From: Misgurnus anguillicaudatus
Lineage: Eukaryota > Chordata > Actinopteri > Cypriniformes > Cobitidae
Length of the DNA stretch: 64,000 nucleotides
Direction: 5' to 3'
Assembly: GCF_027580225.2 (NCBI RefSeq)
Contig: NC_073351.2
Coordinates: 10,334,501 to 10,398,500 of the forward strand
This document shows, piece after piece, positions 10,201 through 24,104 of this stretch. A program made the translations under genes and the position numbers. A model generated the notes under the pieces. The model was not told where the DNA came from and ran no database searches. It saw nothing but the letters and a program-made list of their open reading frames with translations. How positions within the stretch are numbered: position 1 is the stretch's first letter; each line of letters starts with the position of its first letter.

Positions 10201-13200
10201 CAGTGATAAAACATATCAACAAGTAAAATAAAATCAACAAATAAAACAAAAAGGTTTTGAGTAAACTACATCAAAAAAGTAGCCCACCATATTGTTTTAT
10301 CCATTGTGGTAGCCCTTGCTCAAAAAAAGGTTGGAGACCCCTGCTTTAAAGCATCTAACATTAGAAAAGAGTGGCTGATCATCAGTCTGATCTTAAAGCA
10401 ACACTATGTAGTTTTTTTACGTTTAAATAATGTCTCTAAAATTATTTCAGTGATAGAACAACTTTTAACTGGACAAATTGTACTGTTGCTGCAACCTGAG
10501 CAGCCTCCTAGCTGCTACAAGCACACGCTGAAAGTGGCGGTGGAGGGTAGAGCACACAGCCCCGCCCCTCCCCCTGCCTGCAGAAGAGTGTCTGATACCA
10601 GGCACTGTTGCGCTTTTCAACTACATGGGGGAGCTATAAGTCATTTTTACATGGTAACTACATAGTGTTGCTTTAACAGCTTGTATGGCACATTTTAACA
10701 TAAACTATTGTGTGATCACAATGTAAATGAGGCAGTTAAAAACAATATCTGACGCAAAAACAAACCAGCAAAGTATGTAAACAAAGACAGCCTTCAGGCC
10801 AATGCGACCCTTCAAATGGTTAAAAAAGTAAAAAATCACTAGTTTTGGCACAATATGATATGACCTGTTGATGGATATACATACACAGGGTCATTATTGA
10901 CCTCCTGTTGACCTATGGTCTATGATAATAGGATTTTGAGAAGATCAAGGCACAACGTAAATCTCAGCAATGGACACTGGTTGACATTTCTCCTATTGGT
11001 CCATTTCTGTTGTGTTGTGGCAAAATTTTTGTGTGAACTTTGGTTTACTTTGTTAGTTTCGTTGTGTTGTGCACCTCTTGGTTAGACACATGTGAACCTG
11101 ACAAAAAATGTGAGGAATGTGATTAAAACACTCACTGCTTGACCGTCATCCTCAGTGTCGCCCTCTTCAGGTGTCGAAGAGGATGGCGAGTCAGATCCTA
11201 AAGGAAAACGATAACATTGACATGATCACATTAAACATCTGCAATACACACCTATATCAACATCTAAACTACATTAATTTGCAATGATACATCTGACTTA
11301 CAAATTCGTTCAAGGTATACATTTTATCACTATGTGTGTTCACTGGGAATTGAACACGTGACCTTTTGCACCGCTGATGCAATGCTCTACCAATTGAGCG
11401 ACAGAAACATTCACGTCCTGTTTTCTATTTATTGCTGCTGCTTTACCTCTGTCCAGCTTCTCAAGGACACTTTGAAGCCCCTTCTCGAAGGAGATGGCAT
11501 CAGCTGGACTCTGGAAGGTCAGGCCAAATTTCCTCTCCTCCACACGCCAGTGATGGAAGATGGGGTTCACCTTGTTGTAGACCAGACCCTTTTGAATGGC
11601 GCATTCCAGCACAGGCTATACGAAGAAAGAGATGCCGGTCACTCGCTGCACTGAGACCCCAGCGAAAGTGATGGACAACCTAGGACAGGACTGTTCAACT
11701 CCAGGATACATCCAGGCAAGTGCACTCGATTAGGATTTATATCTGAACTGTACAGAACGGTTGGAGTTGAATAGCCCTGTCACAGGATATAGGCCAGGAC
11801 TGTCAACATCAGCTCACTCAAAGACAGGCATGAACACACACGCACACACTCACTGCTCGATCGCGTAGCCGTTCTCCACGTATGACATACTCTCTCCGCC
11901 CACGACCTTCAGAGCTCCGCCCCTTACAAATAACCACATGACTAAGGCCGCCACCTCCAAGGGGCACCCAGCCACCGCTTGAATCGTCACGTGTCATCAC
12001 CACTGCTCGGACACGTACACTGTTAGAGAAGTGAAAGGAGTGAGCGCAATAGTACAAACACAGACTTTGACACAATGGCAAATGAAGCAGAAGAAGACAA
12101 TACACAGATAATAACCCCTTAAATACAAGAATTACATGATGGATAATAAACAACAGAAAATCTATAGAATATAAACATAATATTACAATGGAACCAGACA
12201 TTTTACTTTTGTATTAGGATATGTTTTGTAGTGAAACAGGATATTCAAAAAAAAAAAAAAAAAAAATGTAGGGCAGGAGTTGATTTCTTTTTCATGAATT
12301 GCTTACAGTATATTGTTGGAGGAGAGAGCATTGACAAGTAAAGGGGATTCTGATCATTTCGGCTGTATTAAAATAATAAAGTCAAATATTTTTCTATTTG
12401 GAGGAAAAAAAATTGGATGAAATTATGCATTACATAGTAAACAGGGTCAATTCTGACCTCAAAGATTCAGTGAACCTCATATGCTTTTGTAAAAAAGCAT
12501 AATGACACAACCGCAAACTCCAATATTTCTCCTTCAAGCTGGAGGGCCACTGCAAGGTTAGTTTGGGAACAGAGGAGAGGATTTTTTGAGGGATGCTTTA
12601 CCTCCTCATCATATGTGTTTTGTGACACTAGTTTGTGGATGCAGCTAGCAGTAAACAGGTGCTTGGTGATGGGTGGTAAAAGACTTTCTCGGCCAACTTT
12701 GTCACAATGATGTCAGATGAAATGAAAAGTCATTTTACAAAATTAAGGAAGCAATTACATCTTGATTAAAAATGATGCGGACAATCTTTGGATTATTGTG
12801 CATCAGTGAATTGTTCAAAATAAAACGCACAGTATGCATTTCTTGTCCGTAAAGTGATTTAAATTTTTGCCTGAAAATTAATCTATATTCAGATAAATCA
12901 GACTATCCCACTCACTTTAACCACAAAATCTCTAAAACCACGCCCTCCAAAGATGCCACTCAAACTGATGTCCTAAATGATTGACAGGAAAGACTGTTTC
13001 TTATGGGTCTTAGGCCGCTCCCCTGACTCTTTGGCTTTGGGCTGTCACAGAGAGGTGCCATATCTGTCAGGTACGTAATAAGAACAACTCATGTGTGTAT
13101 ACTTCATTTTATGTGGACTAGTATTTGGCTATATATTTTATATAAGATACGATTGATTTCATAATGAACGAATCTTAATTCTTGTTTATCACATAATGGG

Positions 13201-14735
13201 TGCTTTGTGTAGCTATTACGTAAACTAAAGGTTTATATCATATAAGCAGTGAAGCACGATTATAACAATGACACGGAACGGCGCGATTTTTTTAATGGAT
13301 GGTCACGTGGGCGAGAAAAATCTAATCAGTTTGCGCGCGCGCGACTGAACGCGTTCACAGTCATCGCTCATTTCTGCAGAAATGTCCTTATATAGCTATA
13401 GCATATATTAAGAATGAAGTCGCTATACAGCAACGAACATAACAGCTCCATGTGTTAAATAAATGAATGGCCTGAGGGAAATGTGCCTGAGATGATGAGG
13501 CAGAGGGTGGGAGATGAAGAGGGTATAGGAGATGTATCAATGAACGCGCCCATGTTCGCCATACAAGGCCCTTCATAGCTGTTTCTCAGCCCGACGAGCT
13601 CCATTAACAATAAACGCTTTGAAATCTCACATCCATTTTGAATCAGATGTCCATTTTTGAATGATTTCAAAGGTATCCATTATCACGAGCCATTGCGTCT
13701 GAACATATCGTCCGATCAAGGCGCGTTCACGCGCACTCATTCGTTCATGCCCGTTTTATGAATGAATAAAATAAACGGAGCTGAATCACGCGTATATTGC
13801 ACGATAAATTCAATGGAGAGATGAGTGGGTGAAAGGAGGATATGGACGAGAAGAAGAAGAAGAAGAGAAGCGCTGGGGGAGGGGGAGATATGAGAAGAGG
13901 AGGAGAGAAGGGGGGGTGAGAGAAAAATCACATTTCATTCATAAAGTTTGGCTTTAAAAATCATAATGAAACTCGAGACGCGTTGATAAAACGCATCCCC
14001 CTCCACCTCCGTCCCGCCAATGGCGGAAAACTCGCCATATTTCGTCGGTTTCTCAACGACGTGTTTTATAATTCACGGATGTATTTATACGTGGAGCATT
14101 CACACACATCATCTTCGACACACATAAAACGCGTCTGTTACTGCGTACTGGGAAAAGCAACGCGAACATGTCTTTTACGCGGCATTGAAGGCGTTTTATC
14201 ACGGTGTAGTTGAAATGAGGCCCATTCACATGCGTTATTCATCAAACGCTTGCACGTATATGGAGAATATGTGTACAGTGTTGATGGCCATAGCTGCGTA
14301 ATTATGTTTATGAGCATCTAACATCAGTTGTAGGCGCATGACCGTCTTACAGTCCATTTGCTTAGAGGTAACGCAGTTCAATCTGTTTCTTCTCTCTTGT
14401 GTCTCTAAATGTTTCGTCAAATAAAAATGCATGCACTTACTCGCCCTCCATGGCTCGGTGTTGCCCGCCGCTTCGAGCTGGCTGCCCCCCGGTCTCTCGT
14501 CTTTTTTATTTCCCTTCTTACGGAACACACATACGCGCGCGCGCGCGTTCTCACACTCATACACGCAGACACACACACTCACACACGCTCTCGCGCACGC
14601 ATACACACGCGCTCTCGCTCACATACGCACGCACGCAGTCTCTCGTTCGCTCCTTGGACTCGCCGTTCTCATTTTCTTATCTTTCTCCGTCCACCTTCAC
14701 ACGGCTTCGGATGGGCTCGAGGATGCAGCAGCCAT
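7268..14735 (-). CDS. spred3: SPRED3, Sprouty-related EVH1 domain protein
   Basis: Six exons read on the minus strand: 14735-14701, 12019-11854, 11615-11447, 11197-11136, 9334-9173 and 8236-7268 (TGA), giving 520 residues with every join in phase. Residues about 12-125 form the EVH1/WH1 domain ([51 protein letters not shown]). The middle is proline- and serine-rich with RGYEDYRR, and residues about 406-520 form the cysteine-rich Sprouty domain ([10 protein letters not shown] to [12 protein letters not shown]). SPRED proteins bind Ras/Raf and, with neurofibromin, damp ERK signalling at the plasma membrane. The direct EVH1 start and poorly conserved KIT-binding region suggest SPRED3 rather than SPRED1 or 2. 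The start exon ([12 protein letters not shown], 35 nt) rests on one in-phase donor, GT|GTGAAG, and is the least certain part. Intron 1 is about 2.7 kb and CpG-rich. Neighbour psmd8 matches the human SPRED3-PSMD8 linkage. Confidence 0.92.
10095..10343. mobile_element. hAT-like MITE in spred3 intron 4
   Basis: Left end CAGTGGTCTCCAAC and right end GTTGGAGACCCCTG are inverted. The flanks CTCTAAAG (10087-10094) and CTTTAAAG (10344-10351) form an 8-bp target duplication with one mismatch, the length typical of hAT elements. About 249 bp, no transposase. Confidence 0.82.
10393..10676. mobile_element. TTAA-flanked MITE in spred3 intron 4
   Basis: Near-perfect inverted ends TTAAAGCAACACTATGTAGT and ACTACATAGTGTTGCTTTAA delimit about 284 bp. 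It lies only about 50 bp from the preceding hAT-like element. No coding capacity. Confidence 0.85.
11334..11408 (-). repeat. tRNA-Ala-like sequence (tRNA-derived SINE head or tRNA pseudogene)
   Basis: On the minus strand an A-box-like GCTCAATTGGTAGAGC forms a D arm. TTGCA-TCAGCGG-TGCAA forms a 5-bp stem with a 7-base loop containing AGC, and GTTCAATTCC matches a B box. Position 33 is C instead of T, and the T arm and acceptor stem pair poorly, so a working tRNA is unlikely. It lies 39 bp downstream of spred3 exon 3 within intron 3. Confidence 0.6.
12248..12266. repeat. Poly(A) homopolymer run
   Basis: About 19 consecutive A residues lie in spred3 intron 1. The remainder of the intron from here to about 13250 shows nothing I can assign. 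Confidence 0.9.
13255..14240. promoter_or_regulatory. CpG-dense segment in spred3 intron 1
   Basis: CpG is frequent in this otherwise AT-rich region, with clusters such as TTTGCGCGCGCGCGACTGA near 13330 and GGCGCGTTCACGCGCACTC near 13720. An E-box CACGTG is near 13303, and a purine-rich strand run (GAGAAG-type) spans about 13845-13925. It could be an internal promoter or the edge of the main CpG island; no transcript start is visible. Confidence 0.35.
14520..14640. repeat. CA/CG alternating low-complexity block near the spred3 start
   Basis: A (CG)n core of about 14 bp near 14533-14547 is followed by CACACA- and ACGCACGC-type runs. It lies just inside intron 1, about 60-180 bp from the proposed first coding exon. 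Confidence 0.85.
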
Positions 14736-14900
14736 TTTCCACCGGCAGCATCATCATCATCCTCCCTCTCTCGCTCCTTCCCTCCCTCTCTCTCACTCTC
14801 AATCACTCTCGCCCTCCCTGTTTCTCTCTCTCTCCCTCTATCTCTCTCTCTACCTGTCGACTCCCTCACAGCAGTTCTCACACACTCACTCGTATGGACA
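14736..14900 (-). promoter_or_regulatory. spred3 5' leader, CT-rich on the plus strand
   Basis: This is the region directly upstream of the proposed spred3 ATG. It is strongly pyrimidine-rich on the plus strand (CTCTCTCTCCCTC-type), so the transcript leader would be GA-rich. No TATA box is evident. From 14900 to about 16585 nothing further is recognisable except short simple repeats such as (GCAC)n near 15708. Confidence 0.4.
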
Positions 14901-16585
14901 CCGTGTCCCGTGAAACGGACACGAGCATGTCTCGAGTGGAAGCTGCATCAGTCAAGTTCAATGCCAGTCATGTTAAAACAATGGTAAATAATGTTATCTA
15001 TAACATTGTGTTGGAGTATAGATGACTCTCACTAGTCTGACGACTGAATGCATATTGTAATATATAGTTTACATTATAATGGTGATAATTAATACAGGTC
15101 TGAGGTCGGTGATATAGAAGAATACAGTTGATATTGTGTGGATAAGGCTTCAGTACCGTGGACAGCACCCATACAGCTCTATGCGCCATGACAGAAGTCA
15201 CAGCAGCCAGTCTCCATTCATCTCTAACTCCCCCATTCATGTTCACTCATAGCCCACCATTGATAAACAGCCACGCCATCACTCTGATAAACAGCCCGCG
15301 TTCACTTTTAACAATTAGGATAACGTACATTAAGTTAGCCTATCGCGAAAGCAGCACTCTTTGCTTTAGCTTAAGTAAATTGGCAAATGTCAGCAATATT
15401 GAATGATTCCGGCGTGATTTAACCCGAGCTTTTTTTTTTTTTTTTGTAACGCATCCGTTACACGATAAGATCAATACAGAACAAAACTTCAAAAAGTAAA
15501 GGGACGCAGGTAAACGGGTTTAGGTTGAATTTTTTTTGTCTTTACTATGTTCTTCCTTTGTGTTAGTTGTCTTGTTTAGTTCTCCACAGCAGTGATGGCA
15601 GAAAATGTTATAATGCGTAAGGATTGACAAACTTTTTACAAAAAAAGGTGCAGAAACTGTAAATATGGAATTTAATAAAATTATAGTTTTAAAAATGTAA
15701 AAGAATACGCACGCACGCACGCACACACTTTATTTTTAAGCCATTTGGTTTATGAGAATCGATAACAACAGAGTCCTTTCAGAGTATCCTAGTTTATTTC
15801 TGATAACAAGCTAAACAAGTAGATTAACTTTGTTAAAATCATAGCTAAAAGCGAATTAAAAATTACACTGAGCTAACATTGGTGTAAAATGTGTATATAA
15901 TGTGTTGGCCTATACAATGTTAACTACATATTGGCTGCCAAACCTTCCTTGGTAATTCATGATCGCCGTCTCTTCTCGTCTTTAGAAAACCAAAACATTT
16001 GTTATTTTCGACAAGGTAGGCTATTTGTTTAGCCAGTCAGACCTTTAAACAAAGACCGGAGGTTAAGTTCCGTCCAAACGCGAAACCGAAACGCTACACG
16101 TTATACAAGTCATACATGTGTTTTCGTGTACGTACACATACATTTATAATAACGTTTTCATTATTATTAAATTATTTTTAAATTAATTTTAGTGGTTTTT
16201 CTAATATAAATAAGCTGTAGCCTTAACAAGAAAACATTTGTTGCGACCATGATTTCCTTAAATTTCTTAGTTATTTAAGTATTTGGTAACTAAGTATAAA
16301 ACTTTTTAAAAAAGTGAAAATAAATAATCATATGCTTGTTCTATAATTTCAGAGTTGCCTTCATATTTTTTGACAAAAACTGAACATTTACTCACTGTAT
16401 CAGTGATTCCTGCCACAGAATGATGAGTGGTCACTTCAAATGACACAAAGACATCATATTATTAAAATTTATGTAAATAGATCAATAAGTAATACATGTT
16501 ATACAAAAATACATTTAAACCAGATTTTATTACAATTTAACATACGTTTTATTAACATTTGTACAACATAAGTGCACCATTACAT

Positions 16586-17449
16586 TTAAAGGTGCAATGT
16601 GTACATTTTAAGCTGATCTATTGACAGGAATGCAATACATAACCATATTATCAGTGGTGTATAAAGACCTTACATAATGAACTGTTATGGTTTTATTACC
16701 TTAGAATGAGCTGTTTTTATCTACATACATTTGCATTAGAAGCTGTCATTTCGCACCGCCATGTTTCTACAGTATGTGAGGGTTTGGCAGGACAGATTAA
16801 CCCAAAAGCAGACGATGTCGGGGGAAAACAGAAAACACTTTATTTATACAAAAAACAAAAACCCACGAGGGGGTACACAACATGAAAACATGAAACACTT
16901 AACTTTGACTGGATAGCAAGACTAGACCTTAACATGAACACGATAACAGAACAAAATGAACCTGCACAGAACTAAAGAGACACTGACATTAAATAGCAGA
17001 AACCAAACAAGATAACGAGCGGGAACAGGTGATGGGAGAAAACCAATGATTACTAATAAGCAGGAGAACGAGGGGGCGGGGGGTCACAGGACAAGACACC
17101 GGAGGCACATGCCACACAAAAACAAGGCATGAACCTCCACACACGGCCTGGGACTGCCAGAACTCTGCCACCATGCCACAATACAAATATAACATAAGAC
17201 TTCAAGGCAGAGTCCTGACACAGTAGCCCTAAATGGACAAACTGCTTTACAGAGCACGTTTCGTCACTATATAAATGTCATTGCTTGACTGCTCTCTGCT
17301 GTCTCAGACGACAACATGTTTGTCCTGTGGTGGCTACCATAACTTCTCTATGTGCTTTGAAAGGGAGGGGTGAGCGGTGGACAGAGCCGTTGATTGCAAA
17401 TTCGCCTCACCGCTAGATGCCACTAAAATGTACACATTGCACTTTCAAC
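16586..17449. mobile_element. TTAA-type MITE split by a nested LTR-like insertion
   Basis: The left end TTAAAGGTGCAATGTGTACA and right end TGTACACATTGCACTTTCAA are inverted copies. Internal segments (TATCAGTGGTGTATAAAGACC, AGCGGTGGACAGAGCC) also occur in the members at 50761 and 53563-54697. The element is interrupted at 16775-17220. Confidence 0.8.
16775..17220 (-). mobile_element. Solo-LTR-like retroelement remnant
   Basis: The 446-bp insert, read on the minus strand, starts TGTCAGGACTCTGCC and ends AAACCCTCACA, so it has TG...CA ends. It is flanked by a 5-bp duplication CAGTA (16770-16774 and 17221-17225), and the related uninterrupted MITE near 50942 has this CAGTA once. A TATTTAA box (16995-16989) and an AATAAA signal (16844-16839) lie in the order expected of an LTR. 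No internal retroviral or gag-pol coding region is present. Family (Gypsy or ERV) not determined. Confidence 0.72.
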
Positions 17450-18061
17450 CTAACAATGGAGACAAAGAAATAAATAAATTTTGATCAGAACCATGTATAG
17501 TCACGTAATAATCACTCATCACAGTTTTAAGTAAATGCACAATTGTGGTCTTCTTGTGAACAAACTTGCGAGTGTTTTTCACTTTGCTTGACACTGGCAC
17601 AGTAAAATAGATTAAAATAGTTATTAATAAATAAAAAATAACTAATAAATGCATAATTACCAAACTGATATTACATGTGATACATTATTATATTTTTGCA
17701 TATTTATTTATTTATTGCAAATTTCAGATTTTAAAACCTATTCCAAATGATACTATAATAAAATACTTTTAACCACATACCAGCTGTTAAAAAATTTGAG
17801 AGTTACAAACCTGCTTGCTGCTTCCTTTGCAAATTGGACTATGATGCAACTTCATAATGGAATTCAACATAAAGCCAAAGTCTTAGTTTCTTGATAATCG
17901 CATCACATAATTATTATAATAATCATCAGACAATGTTTGTTTGTATATTGTGAAGAAAATGTTTTGTAATTTTGTACTGGATTTAAAAAACACTTAGGAA
18001 ATCATGACAAAATAGGACAGAAAATAAATTTCAGACATTTTCAAAACAGCTGTAATGGTCG

Positions 18062-18571
18062 CGCCATGGCATGAAAATCTGACTTTTTCCATGTTTAAGT
18101 GCTATAATTGGTTCCCCAGTGCTTCTATCAACCTAGAATATGTGAAAAAGATCAACCCAGTAACTTAGTTTTGGTAAACAAAACAAGCACATGAAAAAAT
18201 AGGTTGTTGAAATTTGTCTCTCCTTATGATGTCATAAGGAGTTCTTATTATAATAATACCGCCTCTTAATCTGCACTATCCAACCACAGCACTGCCATTT
18301 AGTGCAGAGAAAAGCACAATTGAGTTTTAATTGCAACAAACCACCATCATTGTCATCAGTGTTTGAATTTCATCAGCTCATTTGCATTTTAAAGGACACA
18401 CCCAAAATGGCACATTTTTGCACACACCTACAAAGTGGCAATTTTAACATGTTATAATAAATTATTTATATGGTATTTAGAGCTAAAACTTCACATATGT
18501 GCTCTGGGGACACTTTATTTATTTAAATTTATTTGACATCTTAAAAAATTATTGTGCCATGGCCCCTTTAA
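18062..18571. mobile_element. TTAA-type MITE, inverted relative of the element at 5466-5905
   Basis: It contains the reverse complement of the family, including TGACTTTTTCCATGTTTAAG, AGTAACTTAGTTTTGGTAAA and CATTTGCATTTTAAAGGACA, and ends GGCCCCTTTAA. The left end is less clear. It lies between spred3 and psmd8. Confidence 0.72.
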
Positions 18572-19380
18572 ATAACAGAAAAATACAATTAAAGGAGCAG
18601 TATGTAGGATTGTGACCAAAACTCGTATTGCAATCACAAAACTTGTGGCTAAACCTGGTATTGCAATCACACAACTGGTGGCCAATACACAAAATGACAA
18701 CATAAACATCAGTTGAGGGCTGCAACTCCACTTTAATATCCAAGTATTTGATATTAAAATGATTTCTTAATGTCTAGTGACATATAAGAGCCATTTTATG
18801 ATTAATTGATATAAATTTCTTACATACTGTTCCTTTAACTTATGTTCAACTTAAAGTGAGTACATACATGGGAGTAGTACTACATATATGGTGTCTTTTT
18901 ATGCATTTAAACCTGTTTTCACTGAAAATTTAAATGCAATCAGACAGAAAATGTAGGTGCTACGTGATTGACCCATATATCATTATTTAAAACAATTATG
19001 ACTTTTCACTCAAATCATGTGACAACAAGCCCCAATCTCTTATATGACACAATGCTGTGTACTATTGAGCATGTTTACCTACATAATAACACCCTATTAA
19101 ATGGAAACTATACAGAGGACCCTCAACAAGAACACAGAATACAAGAGAGGAAAGGACCACAGGAAATTGTTGCTACAACCCGAAAGACAACAGCTTTGCT
19201 TTAACCCACCATGCTGAAGTCCAAGAAAACACACAGAAAATCAAACCTTGAGGGTGAAGATAAGAGCACTGGGGCAAGTCATCTGGGATCTCAGAAAAAT
19301 GCAATTATCCAATTTTTCCGAAACCTTATTGACTCCACGTAAGTGCTGTCTACAATGTTGTGTTTATTTCAAATGTAATG

Positions 19381-19613
19381 TTAAATGCGGAGTGCACGAT
19401 ATCTGAAAAACACTTTGGAAAGGGGAGTCTACCAAAACACACTTGTAGCCAATCAGCAGTAAGGTGCGTGTCTAATAAACGACATCATGCCTAGTTTGCG
19501 TATGTGTGGGGCGGGTCTATCAACAGAAGGGCCAGATTGGGGTAGGGGCGTGTTTAGTAAGGTGATTTTAAATGTCAACATTGGCTTTCAGAGATCATGC
19601 ACCCTGCTTTTAA
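19381..19613. mobile_element. TTAA-flanked MITE, second member of the 1335-1579 family
   Basis: It starts TTAAATGCGGAGTGCACGAT and ends ATCATGCACCCTGCTTTTAA, and carries the same inner blocks as the first copy in reverse order. More diverged than the first copy. Confidence 0.75.
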
Positions 19614-19648
19614 ATATGACTTTAATGGTAGTACACTGTTAAAAATAA

Positions 19649-19812
19649 AGGTAACAAAGCTGTCACTGGGGCGGTACCCTTTAAAAAGGTCCTAATATGT
19701 ATGGTACAGATATGTATGTACCTTTGAGGTACCAATATGTTTCTTTGAGTACTAATATGTACCCTTTAGACACAATTGTTTACTTTTTAAACCCAGTGAC
19801 AGCTTTTGTACC
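19649..19812. mobile_element. Short MITE with GTCACTGGG inverted ends
   Basis: GGTAACAAAGCTGTCACTGGG at the left faces CCCAGTGACAGCTTTTGTACC at the right. The interior carries repeated AATATGTACC-type motifs. The spacer from 19813 to 20290 shows nothing recognisable. Confidence 0.7.
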
Positions 19813-20295
19813 AAAATATAACCTGGAATTGATTATTTTGTAAACAGAGCTGCAAATTTACAAAAACGAGAATCTTCTGTTTGTCAACCCCTAAAAGAAG
19901 ATTTCCAACTACAGATCAACAATGCAAAACTGCTTTACTGTTGACCACTCGTGCACACGTACCATTAGCAAGAATGCTGACCTGCCACCAAATGTAAGAC
20001 GATGGTGACTCAGTGATCAATTTCTTTAAATGTGTTGGACGGCAAAAGTCAATTATTCAATTGTTCAGTTTTTTAGGCTGAACGTGAAACATCCTACAGG
20101 ACCCACAAGAGCCCCAAAGATGGGGGGATGCAAACAATGACTTATACCTGGTGAAAGTCAGTCCTAATGACACTTCTGCAGAAATATTGTTTTGCACAGG
20201 CTGTTTTTAATATACACTACTTTTTGAGTCTAACCAAATCTATGGGCAGTAAATCACAGAGTTAAAGGATTTTATAAAAGAGTCAGAAAAAAGGT

Positions 20296-20301
20296 TTTAT
20301 T
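20296..20301 (-). terminator. psmd8 polyadenylation signal candidate
   Basis: AATAAA on the minus strand lies about 585 bp downstream of the psmd8 stop, giving a plausible 3' UTR of about 0.6 kb. Confidence 0.5.
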
Positions 20302-20884
20302 CAATAGAATCATCAATGCCTTGTAACAACTGAAGAAATAAACAGTTTTGTTTTTTTATTATTAGGGGAAGGATCACAAAGAAACTTACCAAATATTAAA
20401 AAATCTGCAATCTTGAAACGGCTTCACTCAGTGGCTGGGATACAAAGCAAGGGCATTGAAAAGGTGTACAATAACTCAGTGAACACATTTAGGGCAAAAA
20501 TGGACAGGTGGTGTTTTATACTCATGTAATTGTGATCTATTTTCCCAAACACTTTTAAAGAAAGTAACACACTCTTGATAAAAACCTTGCACAGTGAATC
20601 AAATGGGGAACATGTGACTGTTGCATGAAAGTTTGTCCAAAAATGGGTTTTTAGATGTTCACTTGTAATGCGAAGGAAAACACAACAGATAACACAACAA
20701 ACAGGGCTTCTTTTACGGGCATGATAAAAGTAGGCCAAAAAGTCCTGGTTTCTCTGAGTGCATGTTATCTTGTGTCTAAACTGAGTATAGACATATGGAA
20801 ACTGTACAATGGTTTAATTTCTATACTGGGATAAACAAACAAGAACCTATTTGAATACATGTGTCTACATGTTGTATAATCGCA

Positions 20885-23537
<2,653 letters not shown>

Positions 23538-24090
23538 GGTGATTCTGCAAAAACGTACGACACCGGTCTAGCGGAACACGGCAGGAAGATGTCGTAAAGA
23601 ATGTTGCTGTCGCCGTGGAAACAAAGAATTTTGGAGCGTGATGATGGGATTTAAGCCAATCCAGTTTGTCCGATGATGAATATAATATTTTCCTAAGAAT
23701 AGAAACTAATCAATAGTATACATTTTGTGTCAACTAAAATGTTTAGAACGATTAAGTAATACGGTTGATATATTGACGACTACTTTCATTTTCATACTTT
23801 CATTTTTAGACACAGAAATTGAGACATGCATGGATGTGGTAGCCTTTTCCAGATTGCAATTAATAATTATTCAGACTAAATTATCGGAATAATTATTCAT
23901 CCCTGTAAAATAACTTGCATATTCTTGGAATACGCATTCTTAACATGGACTATTAAAATAACAAAAACTATTTATAACACATGATTTACAAAATAACAGT
24001 TATTGACATTAAAATACAAAAATTGTTACCACTCATACTCTTAAGTAAAATCTGTGGGAAGAGGGTTATAAAATACAAAATGATGTATTG
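23538..24090. promoter_or_regulatory. psmd8 promoter side of the divergent psmd8-bicra spacer
   Basis: The first 100 bp upstream of the psmd8 ATG is locally CpG-rich (ACGTACGACACCGGTCTAG, TGTCGCCGTGGAAAC). No TATA box or clear antioxidant-response element was found. Beyond about 23650 the sequence is AT-rich with no feature I can support. Confidence 0.35.
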
Positions 24091-24104
24091 GCGCCCTCTG
24101 CTGG
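24091..24104 (-). promoter_or_regulatory. Perfect-core CTCF-type motif between psmd8 and bicra
   Basis: The minus strand reads CCAGCAGAGGGCGC, a full match to the CTCF core CCASYAGRKGGC. It lies in the divergent spacer, about 0.55 kb upstream of the psmd8 ATG and about 1.2 kb upstream of the proposed bicra 5' exon, a plausible insulator position. Confidence 0.45.

Noticed and set aside
11334..11408. Functional tRNA-Ala gene
   Set aside because: Position 33 is C, and the T arm and acceptor stem do not pair properly.
14399..15025. Overlapping 160-208-codon plus-strand frames
   Set aside because: They translate CA and CT simple repeats (HTHTHT, SLSLSL) at the spred3 5' end and have no protein-like features.
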